Notes: generated by a model not told the origin, from the sequence alone. Positions 10,794 to 22,544 are shown, numbered from the stretch's first letter. The stretch: 64,000 nt of DNA from Klebsormidium nitens (GCA_000708835.1 DF236967.1:2822-66821); one strand, 5' to 3'. Numbers and translations: made by a program.

Positions 10794-11231
10794 TCAGGTC
10801 CGCGGTAGGCGGCCGGCCCACTGCTCCTCAGCTCGGCGGCGCTCCTCGGCTTCCCTGGTCCGCTGCTGAGCTGCTTGCTGTTTCAGGTACTTGGCAAAAC
10901 GTGTGATCTCGTCAGGGGTGAGATCCACAAACTCCCCCTCTGCAGGTGTGGTTCCGGTGACGTTGGAGGGGCCTGCTTCCTGCGAGTGGGCCTTTCCTCG
11001 GCGGAGTCTCTCTGCTTCGGACAGGCCCTCCTCCGGTGGGGGTCCTCCGCGAGGAAGTGGGTCTCCGGGGGGGTCCACTGCGGGGCTTCTGGGGGGTGTT
11101 GAACCTCCAGGAGGCTCTTGGTCAGGGGGATCCGCCAACGGAGAAGCAGGGGGGGTGTGCTCCCGCTGTTGCTCCGGTCCCTGATCGCCAGTGTTGTCCC
11201 TTCTGCGTCCGCGGGTGCCGGGGCCCGCCAT
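10794..11231 (-). pseudogene. Gag extreme N-terminus with likely initiation codon
   Basis: An ATG at 11,231 lies 50 bases downstream of the primer binding site, the expected place for Gag initiation. The 145 residues are charged and proline-rich, ending with a Glu/Arg-rich helical stretch. The TGA at 10,794-10,796 is bypassed if the frame shifts by one base somewhere in 10,800-10,870, which would join it to the 362-codon frame. I read this as one more inactivating indel rather than a separate gene. Confidence 0.6.
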
Positions 11232-11280
11232 GTTCCTTTGCTAAAAGCTCAACACAAAGCAATTCCGAAGAATCCGGCCC

Positions 11281-11291
11281 CTCTGATACCA
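11281..11291 (-). other. Primer binding site, complementary to initiator Met-tRNA
   Basis: On the minus strand the sequence reads TGGTATCAGAG. This is the standard plant retrotransposon PBS that pairs with the 3' end of initiator methionine tRNA. It sits immediately inside the 5' LTR and 50 bases before the presumed Gag start, which fixes the element's orientation. Confidence 0.9.
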
Positions 11292-12254
11292 GGAAGACCA
11301 CCGGAACGCTGAGACCACTAGCAGACCAAACTGCGCACCACCGCTAGCGCTCACTTCCGTATGGCTCAGAGTTATACTAACCCACAATTAACCGTCAACG
11401 TAACTCAACGCAGAGCTACAGACAAGCTAACTATCGATTAGCAGGCAGCGGAATGTAGCGTGGGGCCCATGCAAAGCTAACATGACAAGTGCGATATTAC
11501 CGAGAAATATCGCACGAGGGAGTGTCCCATACCACTCCAGCTAGCAGTCATGTGAAGTAACAATCCGAGACAAACAATTACAACTTGCGTAAGCTCACCA
11601 CTGGCAGTGTCCCCGTAGAGTGGATCATTGTGCATTCACCATGTTGCAACACTGTGCATTCGCGGTGAAGTCCGAACTGGCTCAGAACCGAGCGGTGAAG
11701 CTGAGGCGAGAGGGTACGAGGCTGAGATCGTCAATTACGAGACTTAAGGCGTCTCGAGGGGGCCTGACAGGCTTACACCTATACAATGCCGGCAGACTGC
11801 CAGCCAAACGCTACGGAGACAAGTGTCTCTAACGAAAGCTACTAGAAGCAAGCGCCTCTCAAAACAAGCAACCAAACAAGCAACAAGTTCAATTGTGTCT
11901 ACTCGTGCTAGCGTCTTACGAAGACTACCCGAACGTCTTCTTCCTGCGCTAAGACCTACTGTCCTGGTGGTACTCCGAAACGCTAAGTCTTCGGGGCACC
12001 ACTTCGGCTCGACCAATAAGCGATCAGAGTATCTTTCTACGAGTGGTTCTGCGCGACCCAAATCTATCGGACGACTCCAAGGACTAGTGGTCTTCATCGC
12101 TACCGTCAGCGACTGAACCCCACTGATTCTAACAATGACAACACTATGACATCAGCGGCGGCCGCCTAAAGCCTGCTCGCGCGCTTACTCGCGTATAACT
12201 ATGGCTACGCGACCGGTGGTGTCGGACACTAGGTGGCTATCTCGGGGCACTACA
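11292..12254 (-). repeat. 5' LTR (about 960 bp)
   Basis: This segment lies between the PBS and the composition change at 12,254. On the minus strand it starts TGTAGTGCCCCGAG, a common gypsy LTR start. The end next to the PBS does not show the usual CA, so that border is uncertain by some bases. It contains short ORFs that look like chance and a perfect 10-bp stem hairpin. The partner LTR is not in the window, so age and identity cannot be measured here. Confidence 0.65.
11489..11515. repeat. Perfect hairpin inside the LTR
   Basis: GTGCGATATT at 11,489-11,498 is the exact reverse complement of AATATCGCAC at 11,506-11,515, with a 7-base loop. In the LTR it could form an RNA stem in the transcript. 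No function can be assigned from sequence alone. Confidence 0.8.
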
Positions 12255-14053
12255 GTATTCGTTGGATCTAACATCTTAAGGCTTAATGATATTTGATGAA
12301 GCATCTTTGAAGTTTGGAAATTGAACTTGTACAACGTTCCGACGCACATGATAATAATTGGCATTGGTAATATGGTAATAATACAAATCGATTGAGTTTA
12401 TACGTGAGCAATCAGATGTAAGTATCTACGTAGTAAAATAGATTTGTATCATGCACGAGTTGGATCAATACAAACATCTACTTTCGTGCGGTCATTTGGG
12501 AAGTTCGGCACATTCAACATGATTTCAATATAAGATTGTCGGCTATTGCAAACACTGATGTGTTAGGTCTAAACTTTAGTAAGTGGATTGTTGAATATCT
12601 TCCAACTTCAACGGTTCAAATATTGTTTCAAGCTTGTCAAATCCTCCGTACGAAGGGTCAAATAGACTTCGAGATACCATTTGCATATCACGACTAAGAA
12701 GCATGATTCAACGTAGCATCGATTGAATAGCAAATACCCCTTTTCACAATAAAATATATGGAGATACAAAATCCGGGATTTATGCTTGGTAGATGGGTGT
12801 GTTTTCGGGGTACCGGCCGTTCGGTGGGGTTGATTGAATGCGGGTTCCATGCCCGTTTATCGGGTGGTTTTCCGGGGTTTTTGAAGATGCATAGAAGGCA
12901 CCAACTCTCTTCGACAAAGTGCAAAAACCCGGCATTGGGCCTTCATTATGGGTGAATTTTCGGGGTTTGCTGTTCGTTGGTTCGTGGCCACATTACAGTT
13001 TGTACCGTGGTACATACCTACTACCGAGGAACAAATATTGAATTCCCGGAATTCTACCCGGGATTCGGCCCAATTTCGGGGTACCATATGCCCGGTTGGT
13101 GATTCCGGCGGGGCCGTGGGGGCTAGCACTAAAGCTGATGACGTGGCAGATCCGGCCGAATTTAGACACATTTATTGTTTTACGCCGACCGACCGACCCG
13201 CCCCCGAAGGGGGTGGACCGGAAACCCCATATCAAATTCGCGTAGCCTAATAGAAGTATAGCAGCTAGCAAATATGCCAGAAGTGAAGATACCGCATCAA
13301 CGCGTTCAGGCTCATCGACGCATATAATGATATACTCGATGCCCGGCCAGGACAGATCGTAATATCATTGTCAACCTTATCTACGCCACTAGCTAACGAG
13401 AGAACTTCCAGCATGACGGTATCCAGTCTTAAGCACGTCGCACATGCATGCAACTAACTGATTAGTGCTTTGAAGTTCTCTTTTGACTGTAGAGGATTAG
13501 TCACAAATTTTCGTTTAGTCCGCTTGAAGGTAGCGCGGGCAATATAGCACCTTGCAATATTTAGTGGCCTAAAACTCTCAAAATTACAGCCGATTATAAG
13601 GAGCAGAAATAAGATTCCGTACAATCCAATCATCATAGTTACAAATGATCTTTGCACCAATACAGTCAATACAGAGTCACCTGCAATCGTCAATTGTCTC
13701 TCTGAATATCACCTTCTTAAAGTATTTTGGATACTTGCGTCTCTCTAGACCTAAATTGTGAAACAATCGGATACCTCCATCGGCGGACAGTTAACCTAGA
13801 AACTTTCTGGTCCCCTAATTCAACAATAGAGACCCGAAGACCTCTCGACTCCTTTCAGAAACAGCTATTCATACACTACTTGATCTTCTCTTGCTCTGTT
13901 GGCCTTTCGACAACATGTCCCTCTCGGAACGACAACTGAAAGGAGACGGAGTAGGACCCGACTCCTACTCGGCGCCTTCTTGAACTGTGCATATCGTACA
14001 AATTTGATAAAGTCGAATCTCGTGTCTCAAAAGGCTATCGTCCAGTTGTGCGG
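12255..14053. other. Intergenic DNA between the retrotransposon and the DCAF12-like gene
   Basis: No coding gene is recognised; the short frames lack codon structure. 12,255-12,740 and 13,260-14,050 are AT-rich. Between them, 12,770-13,240 is GC-rich and holds the motif TTTCGGGGT three times (near 12,802, 12,959 and 13,074), short inverted pieces around GAATTCCCGGAATTC, and a GCCCCCGAAGGGGG stem near 13,200. This middle block may be a remnant of another mobile element, but I cannot assign a class. Confidence 0.4.
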
Positions 14054-17000
14054 TTACCAAACTCCCAAGTAATTACCGCGAAGACCAAACGGCAAAGGGC
14101 CACCTGAAGAAGGTCCAAAACAAAGGTTGATCGTCAAGCAATTAGCCAGGACTTGATGGACTTTGACGTGGGCCAGACAAGCAACCCAGGCGAATTTTTC
14201 TAAGGAGCTCGATGGTTTGTTCGAACAATTATAATGCACACAGTCTATGAGACGCGACCTCAGCTCCTCGAAGTTGGTCCTCAGCTCCCAGAGTCCCATC
14301 AAGCTGCTTTTGTAAGGTAGTAACAAAGCAGGAGGAAGTTAAGCTATTCTCACCAGCGACCAGCATTTTAGTCCCCGAAGGATCATACGCATGAGAATAG
14401 ATTGCGTGCTTGACGTTCTGGCCCCGAAAGTGCTGGTAATATACGTCGTTGTGCTCCTGCATTCGGAAGTTGCGGTCAGCCTCCTACATGAAACGAGGGC
14501 TAGACAAGCAAATCGCAAGCAATCATGTCCTTCGTCCTGGAATCTCTCATCCGTGCGCATAAAAGCGAGTGCTATAAGGCCCTTGCGTAGTAAACGTAGA
14601 CGAATGAACGATGAGAAGGACACAAAGAAGCTGCCATAAAGAGGTGAAACCAGAAGAGGGGGGTATTTGTGTCTTACTAGGGCTCCTTTTCCGGTTTCGA
14701 AGTAGTACGACTCGGAAGGCTTTTTTCCCGAGGCCAGCTGCTCTGCGCCTTCCGGGCCCCCTGCACAATGGTGGATGTTGGCCGGGACACTCACTTGAAC
14801 AACTCGAGTGTCCTCGGCTTGAAATGCAGCCAGGCAACGCACGGCGGACGGGTCACTTTCGCTTACGGATCCACGACTTCGAACAAGGTTGCGAGCTGTG
14901 GCTTGCACTTTAATATTCATCTCAGCTGGTTATAGTCATCCGAGATTAATGACTGACAAGGCAAGCGTCTTTTACCGAACGTGCTTCCTTTCGGTGCTCT
15001 AGCACAATCGGATCTGTCAATACGACGCAACTTACGAAGGGGCAAGTACTTGAGGGTTCGCAAATCCAGGAATGATAGCCGCCCCTTTCCACCGCCTACG
15101 CTTAGGATGTCGCCTTTGAATGCAAGCGACCGGATCCCTGCGGAGAAGAACGATAAGATTGCGTCGCGTCCAGACGAGCCGCCTGTATTCGTTTCGGAAA
15201 AACCACTGTCTCTCGAACCTTGCGAGTGGACTCTTGTGGAGAAGCAAAGCGGGAAGAAGAGCGTCAGACTCGGTTTGAGGACGAGGATAAACACAGTGGC
15301 CCGTCGTATCATGGGGCACGTACCCCATCCTTCGTCGAGAGACTCTACAGAGTGCGCCACGTGACCACAGCGCATGTCGACGAACGTGACGTGGTTGGCT
15401 GATCCGATGGCGGCGAGCGGTTGCATTACGGCCAAGGTAACCAGCTCCTTCTGGTACGGAAGCTTCACCGTCGTAATCTGTGGGAGATTAAAGGCAGTGT
15501 TGCAGGCTTTTTGAAGCAAGTCCAATGAGGCAGCAGGCGGCTTGTTTCAATCCGCACAGCTTTCTCTGATTTGGCAGAGAACAGCTACAATGCGCAGCAG
15601 TGTTCGGCTTTGCGGTTAGAGTGTGATACCTTCAAGGCAAAACAGCAGTCACACCAGTAGCGTTAACATATATCGTAGTCCACAGTTTGTGCTGAAACTT
15701 ACCGACTCCATCACGTGAGGATCCCAGATCCTGAGTGTGCCATCTTGGCCCAGCGTCAATAGTTGCTGCATGTAGGCAACGTGTTCAGTTAAAGCTGGAT
15801 GGTGGAATTTTGAAACCGAGGCCTGGAAAGGACGAGGACGTCAGCTAAAACTCCAGAGGCCCGAAGCAGAGACAATGAGTACAAATTGAACTACTCATTG
15901 GGGTCAGCTGTATTAAGACGGCCGAATTCGGGTGTTAGATCCAATGGCTCATGACAAGAATGGAGCAACCAGATTTCATTCTCTGACAATGAAACCTTTC
16001 TATTCAAGTGCTTACCTCTTTTTCAGCAGAGTAGCCTACATCTCGAACCTTTCCCCGATGATCTGCCCTCGATGCTTTTGGCTGTGTGTTCACAAATTTC
16101 CTGCCCGCTCGACAACTCCAAAGTTTTATGGTACCATCCCGAGAACCTGTGGCAATCAAATGACCGCAAGATTAATATACCAAAACCTCCTCGAATTCTG
16201 CTGACCACAGCAAGTTAGAGTCAATCACCATGAATCGAAAGGCATCAGACATCTGGGTCAGAAAATGGTTCGAAGGACAAAGATGCTCGGCTGAAACAGT
16301 AATCTGCACAAGGACAATTCAACCCTCCAACATGCCGCTATAAGCGCGGAGGCATACCTGATACCAGCATGCTGTCAGTAACCCAGGCCGTTCCAAAGAG
16401 CCAGTCTTGATGTTTCTGCAGAGCAGATTGTTTGGGTGCTTTCAGGGCCATCTGATACAAACAACATCCATCTGTACAGAGGCCACAAGCACATGTACGC
16501 CAGTTTTGAACCTCAAAGACGGAGTGAAACGAACACGCAGATGTAAGGATTGACCTACTAGAGATCAGGCAAGCAATGAAATATTTACACTGATCCTTGA
16601 TTCCAAGCTTTCCTGCTTTGGATGGAGTTCAAAATGAGCCCTGTTCATACGAGATTCAACCATCGACATTCCGTGCAGCAGAAGTGATGTAGAAATCTTG
16701 TTCAATCTAGCACATTGCTTGAGAATTGCAATGGAGGCACTTACAGATAGGACCTGCAGCGGTTCAAATGTTGGAAGCTTGAAGATTGAAATGTCATTTG
16801 GATCAGCGCCACCAGTTGCCAGCAAAGTCTGAGAGGCATTGATGGATCTGCAAGAGAGAATCGTAGGGTCTCCCATGGTGGACCTTCTGGATTTGCAGAC
16901 TGCCGCCATGTGATGTCTAGCTCCTGGCTGTCCGCATTTTTGGAACTCCTTTGGTCACCGTACAGCTGTTAAGAGTCATGGATGCCTTCTAAGGATGCTG

Positions 17001-17631
17001 AGGATGCAGAGATCATGGGCAGCCTAAAGATCATGTCCAGATCAAGACAATCTATTCAGATTCGTATAGTTCCGACATCAGAATAAACTCCACTGCATAA
17101 GCCTTGGCAAACGGGAATGTTCTCACATTGTATGTATCCCACTTCCTTCTTGACGCCGAGCTTCCTCCATCCTTCGAACCTCCACAAGCGGTATCTCTAT
17201 CTGCTTTCCCAAGAGGTCTTGCACAAAGAGCCTGTTGCACTTTGTTCCAAAGCAGATGGTGCCATCGTCAACCCATTTGGCAGCAAACACCTTGTCAATC
17301 CCTTCAAGCATGGCCACGTCCTGCTCAGGTCTCAACAATAGAGGAATGCGTGCTGCCATGGTGTCCTGGCACAGCTGCATCCCCGACCTGCAACAGGTCA
17401 ACAGAAAGCCCAAATGTATCTGTGGAACATGTTGCCAATGAACCATCTGGCTGGCAAGTTCAAGCTGAGCATCAACAAGAATTTGGCTCAAAAGCCGTAT
17501 GAGGTGTTTAACTGTGTTTAACTGTATGACAACCTCCAGAATGGCTTGTGCCTTTTCAAGAGTAAGAGAGAGTTTTCGTCTTACCTTCTGACTGCAGTTA
17601 TCTGCCGCTGGTACAAGTAGGACGTTGGCAT
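14054..17631 (-). CDS. DCAF12: DCAF12-like WD40 protein (CUL4-DDB1 substrate receptor)
   Basis: DCAF12 in animals is a substrate receptor of the CUL4-DDB1 ubiquitin ligase that recognises acidic C-terminal degrons; that role is family knowledge. My exon model from the 5' end is 17,631-17,585; 17,387-17,127; 16,847-16,745; 16,415-16,358; 16,146-16,016; 15,822-15,703; 15,477-15,324; 15,137-15,036; 14,907-14,867; 14,483-14,354; 14,103-14,054. It gives 398 aa and the phases close. Diagnostic stretches are KVFAAKWV...GTKCNRLFVQD, GIHTISINASQTLLATGG, QDWLFGTAWVTDSMLVSGSRDG, KLPYQKE and the C-terminal GGPLPFGLRGNYLGVW, which align through the human protein. The 41-base exon at 14,867-14,907 is the weakest. 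The first ATG may be internal, since the frame stays open to about 17,708 behind a possible acceptor. Confidence 0.85.
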
Positions 17632-18345
17632 CTTGGCAGCCTTTGTACTCTCAGGATTCTTAGTGCCTGAGAAGGAAGACCATTGATACTTCTCCTTGGC
17701 CTTGCCCTACAAGCCGCATTGAATCACTGCAGGCCAATGTCAGCCATCCAGCTGATTGAACCGCTCACTCGTCAGGAACCATAGAATGTCCCATTCTGAG
17801 CTGACCAAATGATTATGGGGACTTGATAGCTCACTGAAAGGCAACAGCAGCTCAATATGCTTGCAACCAGGTGGTACTATTCTGGCAGCAAGCTTCCACA
17901 ATCTGTCGAACCATTGAAGCTGCAAATTAGGCTACAGCGGCTACAGCGGCTACAGCATGCCTTTAGGATTCATTTCACCTTGGGCGCATTCGGCATATCT
18001 TAATCAAGAAGCAACAAATGAATTCTCACTGCAACAATGCCCACTGCTTGTTGTTTGCAGAGGGATAATGTAGCACTAAAGGGTGGCGCAATTGCAGCAC
18101 CCATGGGCCACTCTCATTGTCCTCCAAGCCTTCCTGCTTTCATGGACATTACGTTCATCAGCAAAGCAGCAATCCTCAATCCCACTCCTTGGAAATGACT
18201 TTGAACACTTTCCCTTGGGCCTTCCCTGTTACAGCTACCGTACTTCACGCTGACTGAGGCTGACTGTGCAGGCTGTGTCACTGTAGGTGTACCTATGTAC
18301 CTACGGTTCACAATCTACCTATGGTATAGCGTCTGCTTATACAAG
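17632..18345. other. Upstream region of the DCAF12-like gene
   Basis: A minus-strand open stretch at 17,740-17,925 might be an additional 5' exon, but I could not link it by splice sites. At 17,930-17,956 the 9-mer GGCTACAGC is repeated three times in tandem. The rest shows no gene. Confidence 0.35.
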
Positions 18346-18348
18346 TTA

Positions 18349-18909
18349 GGGTATCGTCATTTTGTAAGTGGTACCCCCCCATTCTTAAATCGACCATTTT
18401 TTTCGAAGCCACCTTTCTAGGACCCCCCGGTGGCCTCCTTCGGGCGATCAAGCCCCAAGCCACTCCCCCCCCCAGGCTTGTCAGTCACAGAACTTCTTCG
18501 GGCCCCGGAGCCAACATTTTCGCATTTTATTCCGCTTTTTAAGCGGAATTTTTTGAGGATTTGTTTCAAAAGGAGATGCATACCGGTACCTAATTGGGCA
18601 CGCTCATGCACTGTTTTCTGCATCTTCACAAACCAACTGTGCATTCGGTGGAAGACAAGAAAGCCCACTTTCTGGTAGTATTGAGCCCATCTCGTCACAG
18701 ATTTTGAACGTTTATGTGGGTATTTGACCAATCAAGCGCCTGTGCTTGGGCCTTCGGCCCAAGCCTCAAGCCCCCCCCCCCTCCCCGCTTGAGAGCTCGG
18801 ACCCACTCCTAGCCACCCCCCCAGGGCGGTTAGAATTTACGAGTCAAGCCTCTAACGGGTACCCCCTATAAAAGAATGGGGGGGTACCAGCTACAAAATG
18901 ACGGTACCC
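18349..18909. mobile_element. MITE, PIF/Harbinger-like, 561 bp
   Basis: The ends form a terminal inverted repeat of about 39 bp with three mismatches. Read inward, both start GGGTA(T/C)CGTCATTTTGTA and include TGGTACCCCCCCATTCTT. The element is flanked on both sides by TTA (18,346-18,348 and 18,910-18,912), the target duplication typical of the PIF/Harbinger superfamily. The interior has poly-C runs, a perfect GCTTGGGCC/GGCCCAAGC hairpin at 18,744-18,764, and no transposase, so it is non-autonomous. The superfamily call rests on TSD length and the terminal GGG only. Confidence 0.8.
18744..18764. repeat. Perfect 9-bp stem hairpin inside the MITE
   Basis: GCTTGGGCC (18,744-18,752) and GGCCCAAGC (18,756-18,764) are exact reverse complements around a 3-base loop. 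They are followed by a run of ten C residues. Confidence 0.8.
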
Positions 18910-18912
18910 TTA

Positions 18913-20124
18913 TAGGTAGGAACGGCCCGATTTCATCCAATTTTGCTCAATCATTGAGGTTGCGAACTCCGAACATCATTTCTGTTTTCGATGCAGACAC
19001 CACATGGAAGCAACATTTCCCGTCGATCATACGGGGAGCGCCACATCGACGGTAAAATTGAAAGCTTCAGATAATATAATGTCGTCAGGCAATGTACTTC
19101 CTATCATGCCATGATGTAGGTACGTCTGAGTCTGACCAACGGTGCGTTGCCCGCTTATGTCACATATAAGCGCCTAGCTGACGTGCAATCTGCAAGCGCG
19201 AACACAGCAGCCCAAGTCCTTCTCAACTTCAATTCCAGAGACTCCTACAAAGGCCGGAGAACGGAGAGGCTAAAAAGTGGGAATAGGCAGATAAGGGAAA
19301 ATATAGAGGCAGACTTAGGAAAAAAGAGAATTTCCTTTAGAGGGGGAAGAAAAAGGCATAGAAAGGAGAGGGGGGATACGGAAAGGAGGGGGGATCGCCA
19401 TGGTTACATGAGGAGTCTGTACTCTTGAACAGATAATGAAAACGCGTCGCGTACTCCCATGAATGCGTACTTTTTGCAGTCTGAGTCTGCTTATCTTGAA
19501 GAGGGAGAAGGGAGAGCCGTGGATGTCCATCGCACGGCTCAAATTCATCGAGTCCCACGCATTCTTTTTTTTAAGATTTTTTACTCTCTTTCGTGGATGC
19601 GTGAAGCTTTTTGCCAAACCGGATAGGGTGCTTGGACTTCAGCGGAACCTTAGCGGAACACCGGAAATCGAAAGGTCCACGGTGCGAGCCCGAGCTTGGA
19701 AGGGTCATCTTTTCGAAGAAAGTGATGAGTACGGTGCGAGTTGTACGCTTCGACCCTAAAACCCTAAATCCCTGTAAAACTGGCCCCTGTGACCCTACGA
19801 CCTGAAGCCTGAGAAGGAGCAAATCACTCTATGCTGTTATCTTTGCCCAGTCTGTAAAAGCGACCAGACTGGTTTCCGCTCCTCCTAGGGCGTAACGCCA
19901 GTCGAGAACCTCCAGTATGTTGTATGTATTTGACAGATAATGTAAGCGTTACCTCCGGGAGGGGGACTTTCCCTCGCTATGTATATGTATATCCGAGTAG
20001 ATTCAGAAGCCTAAGGTTACCTAAACTCGAAAGTGGCGCCCCCGCAATCCACCTTTCTTACCTAGTAACCTACTTAATACAGCTTAGACAGCATTGTTGA
20101 GACGTGTTCTATTGCATATGCACC
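18913..20124. other. Intergenic DNA upstream of the coiled-coil gene
   Basis: No gene is recognised. 19,260-19,430 is purine-rich (AG-rich runs) and 19,560-19,590 pyrimidine-rich. A telo-box lies at 19,759-19,767. The final 100 bases before 20,125 would be the 5' UTR of the coiled-coil gene. Confidence 0.35.
19759..19767 (+). promoter_or_regulatory. Telo-box (AAACCCTAA)
   Basis: The motif AAACCCTAA occurs in the context ACCCTAAAACCCTAAATCC, about 360 bp upstream of the coiled-coil gene start. In plants telo-boxes are found in promoters of translation and growth genes. A single match of this length can also be chance. Confidence 0.3.
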
Positions 20125-21422
20125 ATGGCATCAGAGAGGCCGGAGGATGCACCAATGCGGTTGGACGACTTCAGTGAAAGGGCTTCAGATGCCGAGGTAA
20201 AGCTAAATAAAATACAGTCTATTCCTTGATCAGTTTGGCAGGAGAAGAAGATCTTTCCGTCTGGCTGATGTGGACACGCTCATTGTCTGTCACCTTTCTC
20301 ATGTAGGCCGGACTATCTTCTTATATGCATATCATGAGGCTTGGCATTACATGTGATTGACTTGCACACGCAGAAGAAGATTGGCTTGCTTCCTCTGGGC
20401 ATCTGTGACAAGGAGCCTGGTCCACACTGTTACAGGCCAAATCAACCCCGCAGATGACGATGAACAATGGACTTCTCTTTATCTGGCCTTCCATTCATGA
20501 CAAGGAATGGTGTTTCACCTCGGGTGCTCAACGTGCAGGGCCGCTTGAATGTCCTGGAAGAAGAGCTCCAGCGCCTGAGTAAGTGTCAGTTCAACGTCTG
20601 AATCTTCAATTGGATCTGTCGTGTCTACTTCAGCACCGGTTTGACCTCCTATCCGTTAAAATCGACTGCACAATATTTGCAGATCAGCAGGGTCTTCTTC
20701 ACTGCTTTGAACAGATATGGCTGGGCAGGCTTTCTTGCTTTTTCTCCAACTGTCTCACGACGACAACTGACGAAAGCGAGTTGGGGACTTGAGAAAGTAC
20801 GGGCAGCCAGGAGAATTCTTGAATTCGAGCACCAAATATGTGCCCTCCTTTCTGTAGGGGAGGGTGCAAGTGGCTCCACGGCAGAATACAACGCCGGAGA
20901 CGGTATACTTGAGGAGCTCCTTGTTCTGCGGAGTCAATTGGAAGCTGCCTTGGTTGAGGAGAAGGAGGTGAGTTAACAAACCCGATCTTTGATCGGCAGC
21001 GAATCAACGCGCGCCAGACAGTAATATAAGCCCTGCACGAGAGATACACGATTGTTTGTCTTGTCCCCGTCCGTAAACATGGCAAAGATGTTGCAACTCG
21101 TAGGCTGTATTGAACATGGGCAAGAGATGTACATCGGTGCGGTACAGCTGGCTTGACCTTTCCAGCTGTTGCAGCTTTTTGGAGGGTTGTTGCAGGTTTT
21201 GAGAGAAGCAAACGAACTTTGAATTGGTCCTAGGTCACCCATCTCACGGACCAGCAGATGCTCTTTCAAGGGGCTAGCTCATGTGCCTTTCATGTCCCTT
21301 CTGTGCAGGCAAAACTCTCACATCTGCAATTGAAGTCAGAAAACGACAAGCTCAAATATCGGATCAAACATTTAGTATCGGCCTTGAGAGAGTCAGATGA
21401 AGGTGCAACGAAGACAGTGTGA
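20125..21422 (+). CDS. Small coiled-coil protein, 111 aa, unidentified
   Basis: Four exons close in phase: 20,125-20,196; 20,539-20,578; 20,858-20,967; 21,309-21,422, giving 111 residues. The first 24 residues are acidic. Residues 24-37 and 50-100 have a heptad-like pattern rich in Leu, Glu and Lys (VLEEELQRL, ILEELLVLRSQLEAALVEEKE, then SENDKLKYRIKHLVSAL). No other domain is visible, and there are no membrane spans or targeting signals. It looks like a short coiled-coil adaptor or assembly factor, but I do not recognise the family. All introns have GT-AG borders and strong pyrimidine tracts or cag acceptors, so I believe the gene is real although it is too short-exoned to stand out as an ORF. 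Confidence 0.65.
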
Positions 21423-22544
21423 AGGTGAAGATTGACAGGGCCAACGGATCGACCATTTTTTGGGATGCAGCTTTTTGGGGGTTCCTCATCCGTGATGAGG
21501 ATGAGTATACAGCCAGAGTTGACGGTCAGATATGCAAGAGCATAAGTAAGTTGCAAGGTGCAGTCAGATCAAAGCTGTTGATGCCCTCAGCTCCAAGCCG
21601 AGTGACGGCGCAAAGGTGATGCAGGTGGCCATGTTCCATGCGTGGCCATACACTGAGCCAGCCCGCAAAACCGTATGCAACGTACAGCAGACGCCTCCGT
21701 CTAGGGTTGTGGCAGAGCATGACGGTCCCATTCGTTCGTCACTGAAACAACACACCTTTTAAAGATCGGACCGGGCCGCTCGGCGCGGTGCAACTCGGTA
21801 GCATGCAGAGAATGGTACATGCAGATGATGATTTTACTATCATTAGCCAATGCATCATTGGTGTATGCGCATGGTATATGATGCGGTCCAAGATGCATAG
21901 CGCGATGAAAAGCTGCCTTTAAATATGAATCGAACGACAGCTACAGCCGGCCATACACCATGTGGGCAAGGACAGCATGAACAATCGACTCGACCTGGCA
22001 CCATGCTGCCATCAAATATTCAATGCACCCGGCGAGGTCAACGTACCTACATATTGCAATACGATGGCCTGCAACTAACGTAGAAACGTACATGGACCTA
22101 TGTAGAGCTAGCATTCGGTGTTTCAAGCGGTCGGACAATGTGCTGCGGCATGCATTGAGGTTGCGGCGGCGGCGCTGATCTTATGCATTCGCATTGCACA
22201 CGCCAGGATCAGTAGATCCCAGAAGTTAATCGTATTTGTACGTCGAGCTAGCTGTACCAATCACTATGTTTAGGGTCTTCACATGGCCTTCATCAAGCGG
22301 CCAATGTGACGACAGCATCTTCAACTGAGTTGAATCGTGCATAAATTAAGCACATGCAGAACTTCCAGGCTAACAGCCGACTGCCGCAGAACAACCACTC
22401 AACCTAGCCGAGACTCATCCTCATTTATCCTCGCGTACGGAAGGGGATAAAAACTTGGCACAACAGAGGCCCACGGCCCGATTGCCACTACAGTGGGCTT
22501 TTTGACGCCGGAGTCTTTCGCCTTGACAGAATAAGAAGCCGGTT
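21423..22544. other. Intergenic DNA between convergent genes
   Basis: This lies between the stop codons of the coiled-coil gene (+) and the P450 gene (-). The short frames look random, and I see no long inverted repeat or tRNA. It should contain both 3' UTRs. Confidence 0.4.

Larger units (their letters stand above)
1..12254 (-). mobile_element. Ty3/gypsy LTR retrotransposon, degenerate, left end outside window
   Basis: Reading the minus strand from right to left, the order is LTR, Met-tRNA primer binding site, gag with a zinc knuckle, aspartic protease, reverse transcriptase, RNase H, integrase, and then an additional ORF. RT before integrase is the Ty3/gypsy order. The right end is placed at 12,254, where a TGTAGTGCCCCG-like LTR start meets AT-rich flanking DNA. 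The second LTR must lie left of position 1, because nothing in 1,927-2,701 resembles 11,292-12,254. Coding damage (at least three frameshifts, stops at 6,354 and 5,226, and a lost catalytic Glu in integrase) shows that this copy cannot make a working polyprotein. The boundaries are inferred, since no target-site duplication can be checked with one end missing. Confidence 0.88.

Noticed and set aside
14917-15525. 202-codon minus-strand frame as a single DCAF12-like exon
   Set aside because: Homology and phase support an intron between 15,324 and 15,137; the bridging residues do not match the family.
18417-18731. 104-codon minus-strand frame in the MITE
   Set aside because: No transposase motifs (no DDE signature); it overlaps poly-C and hairpin sequence.
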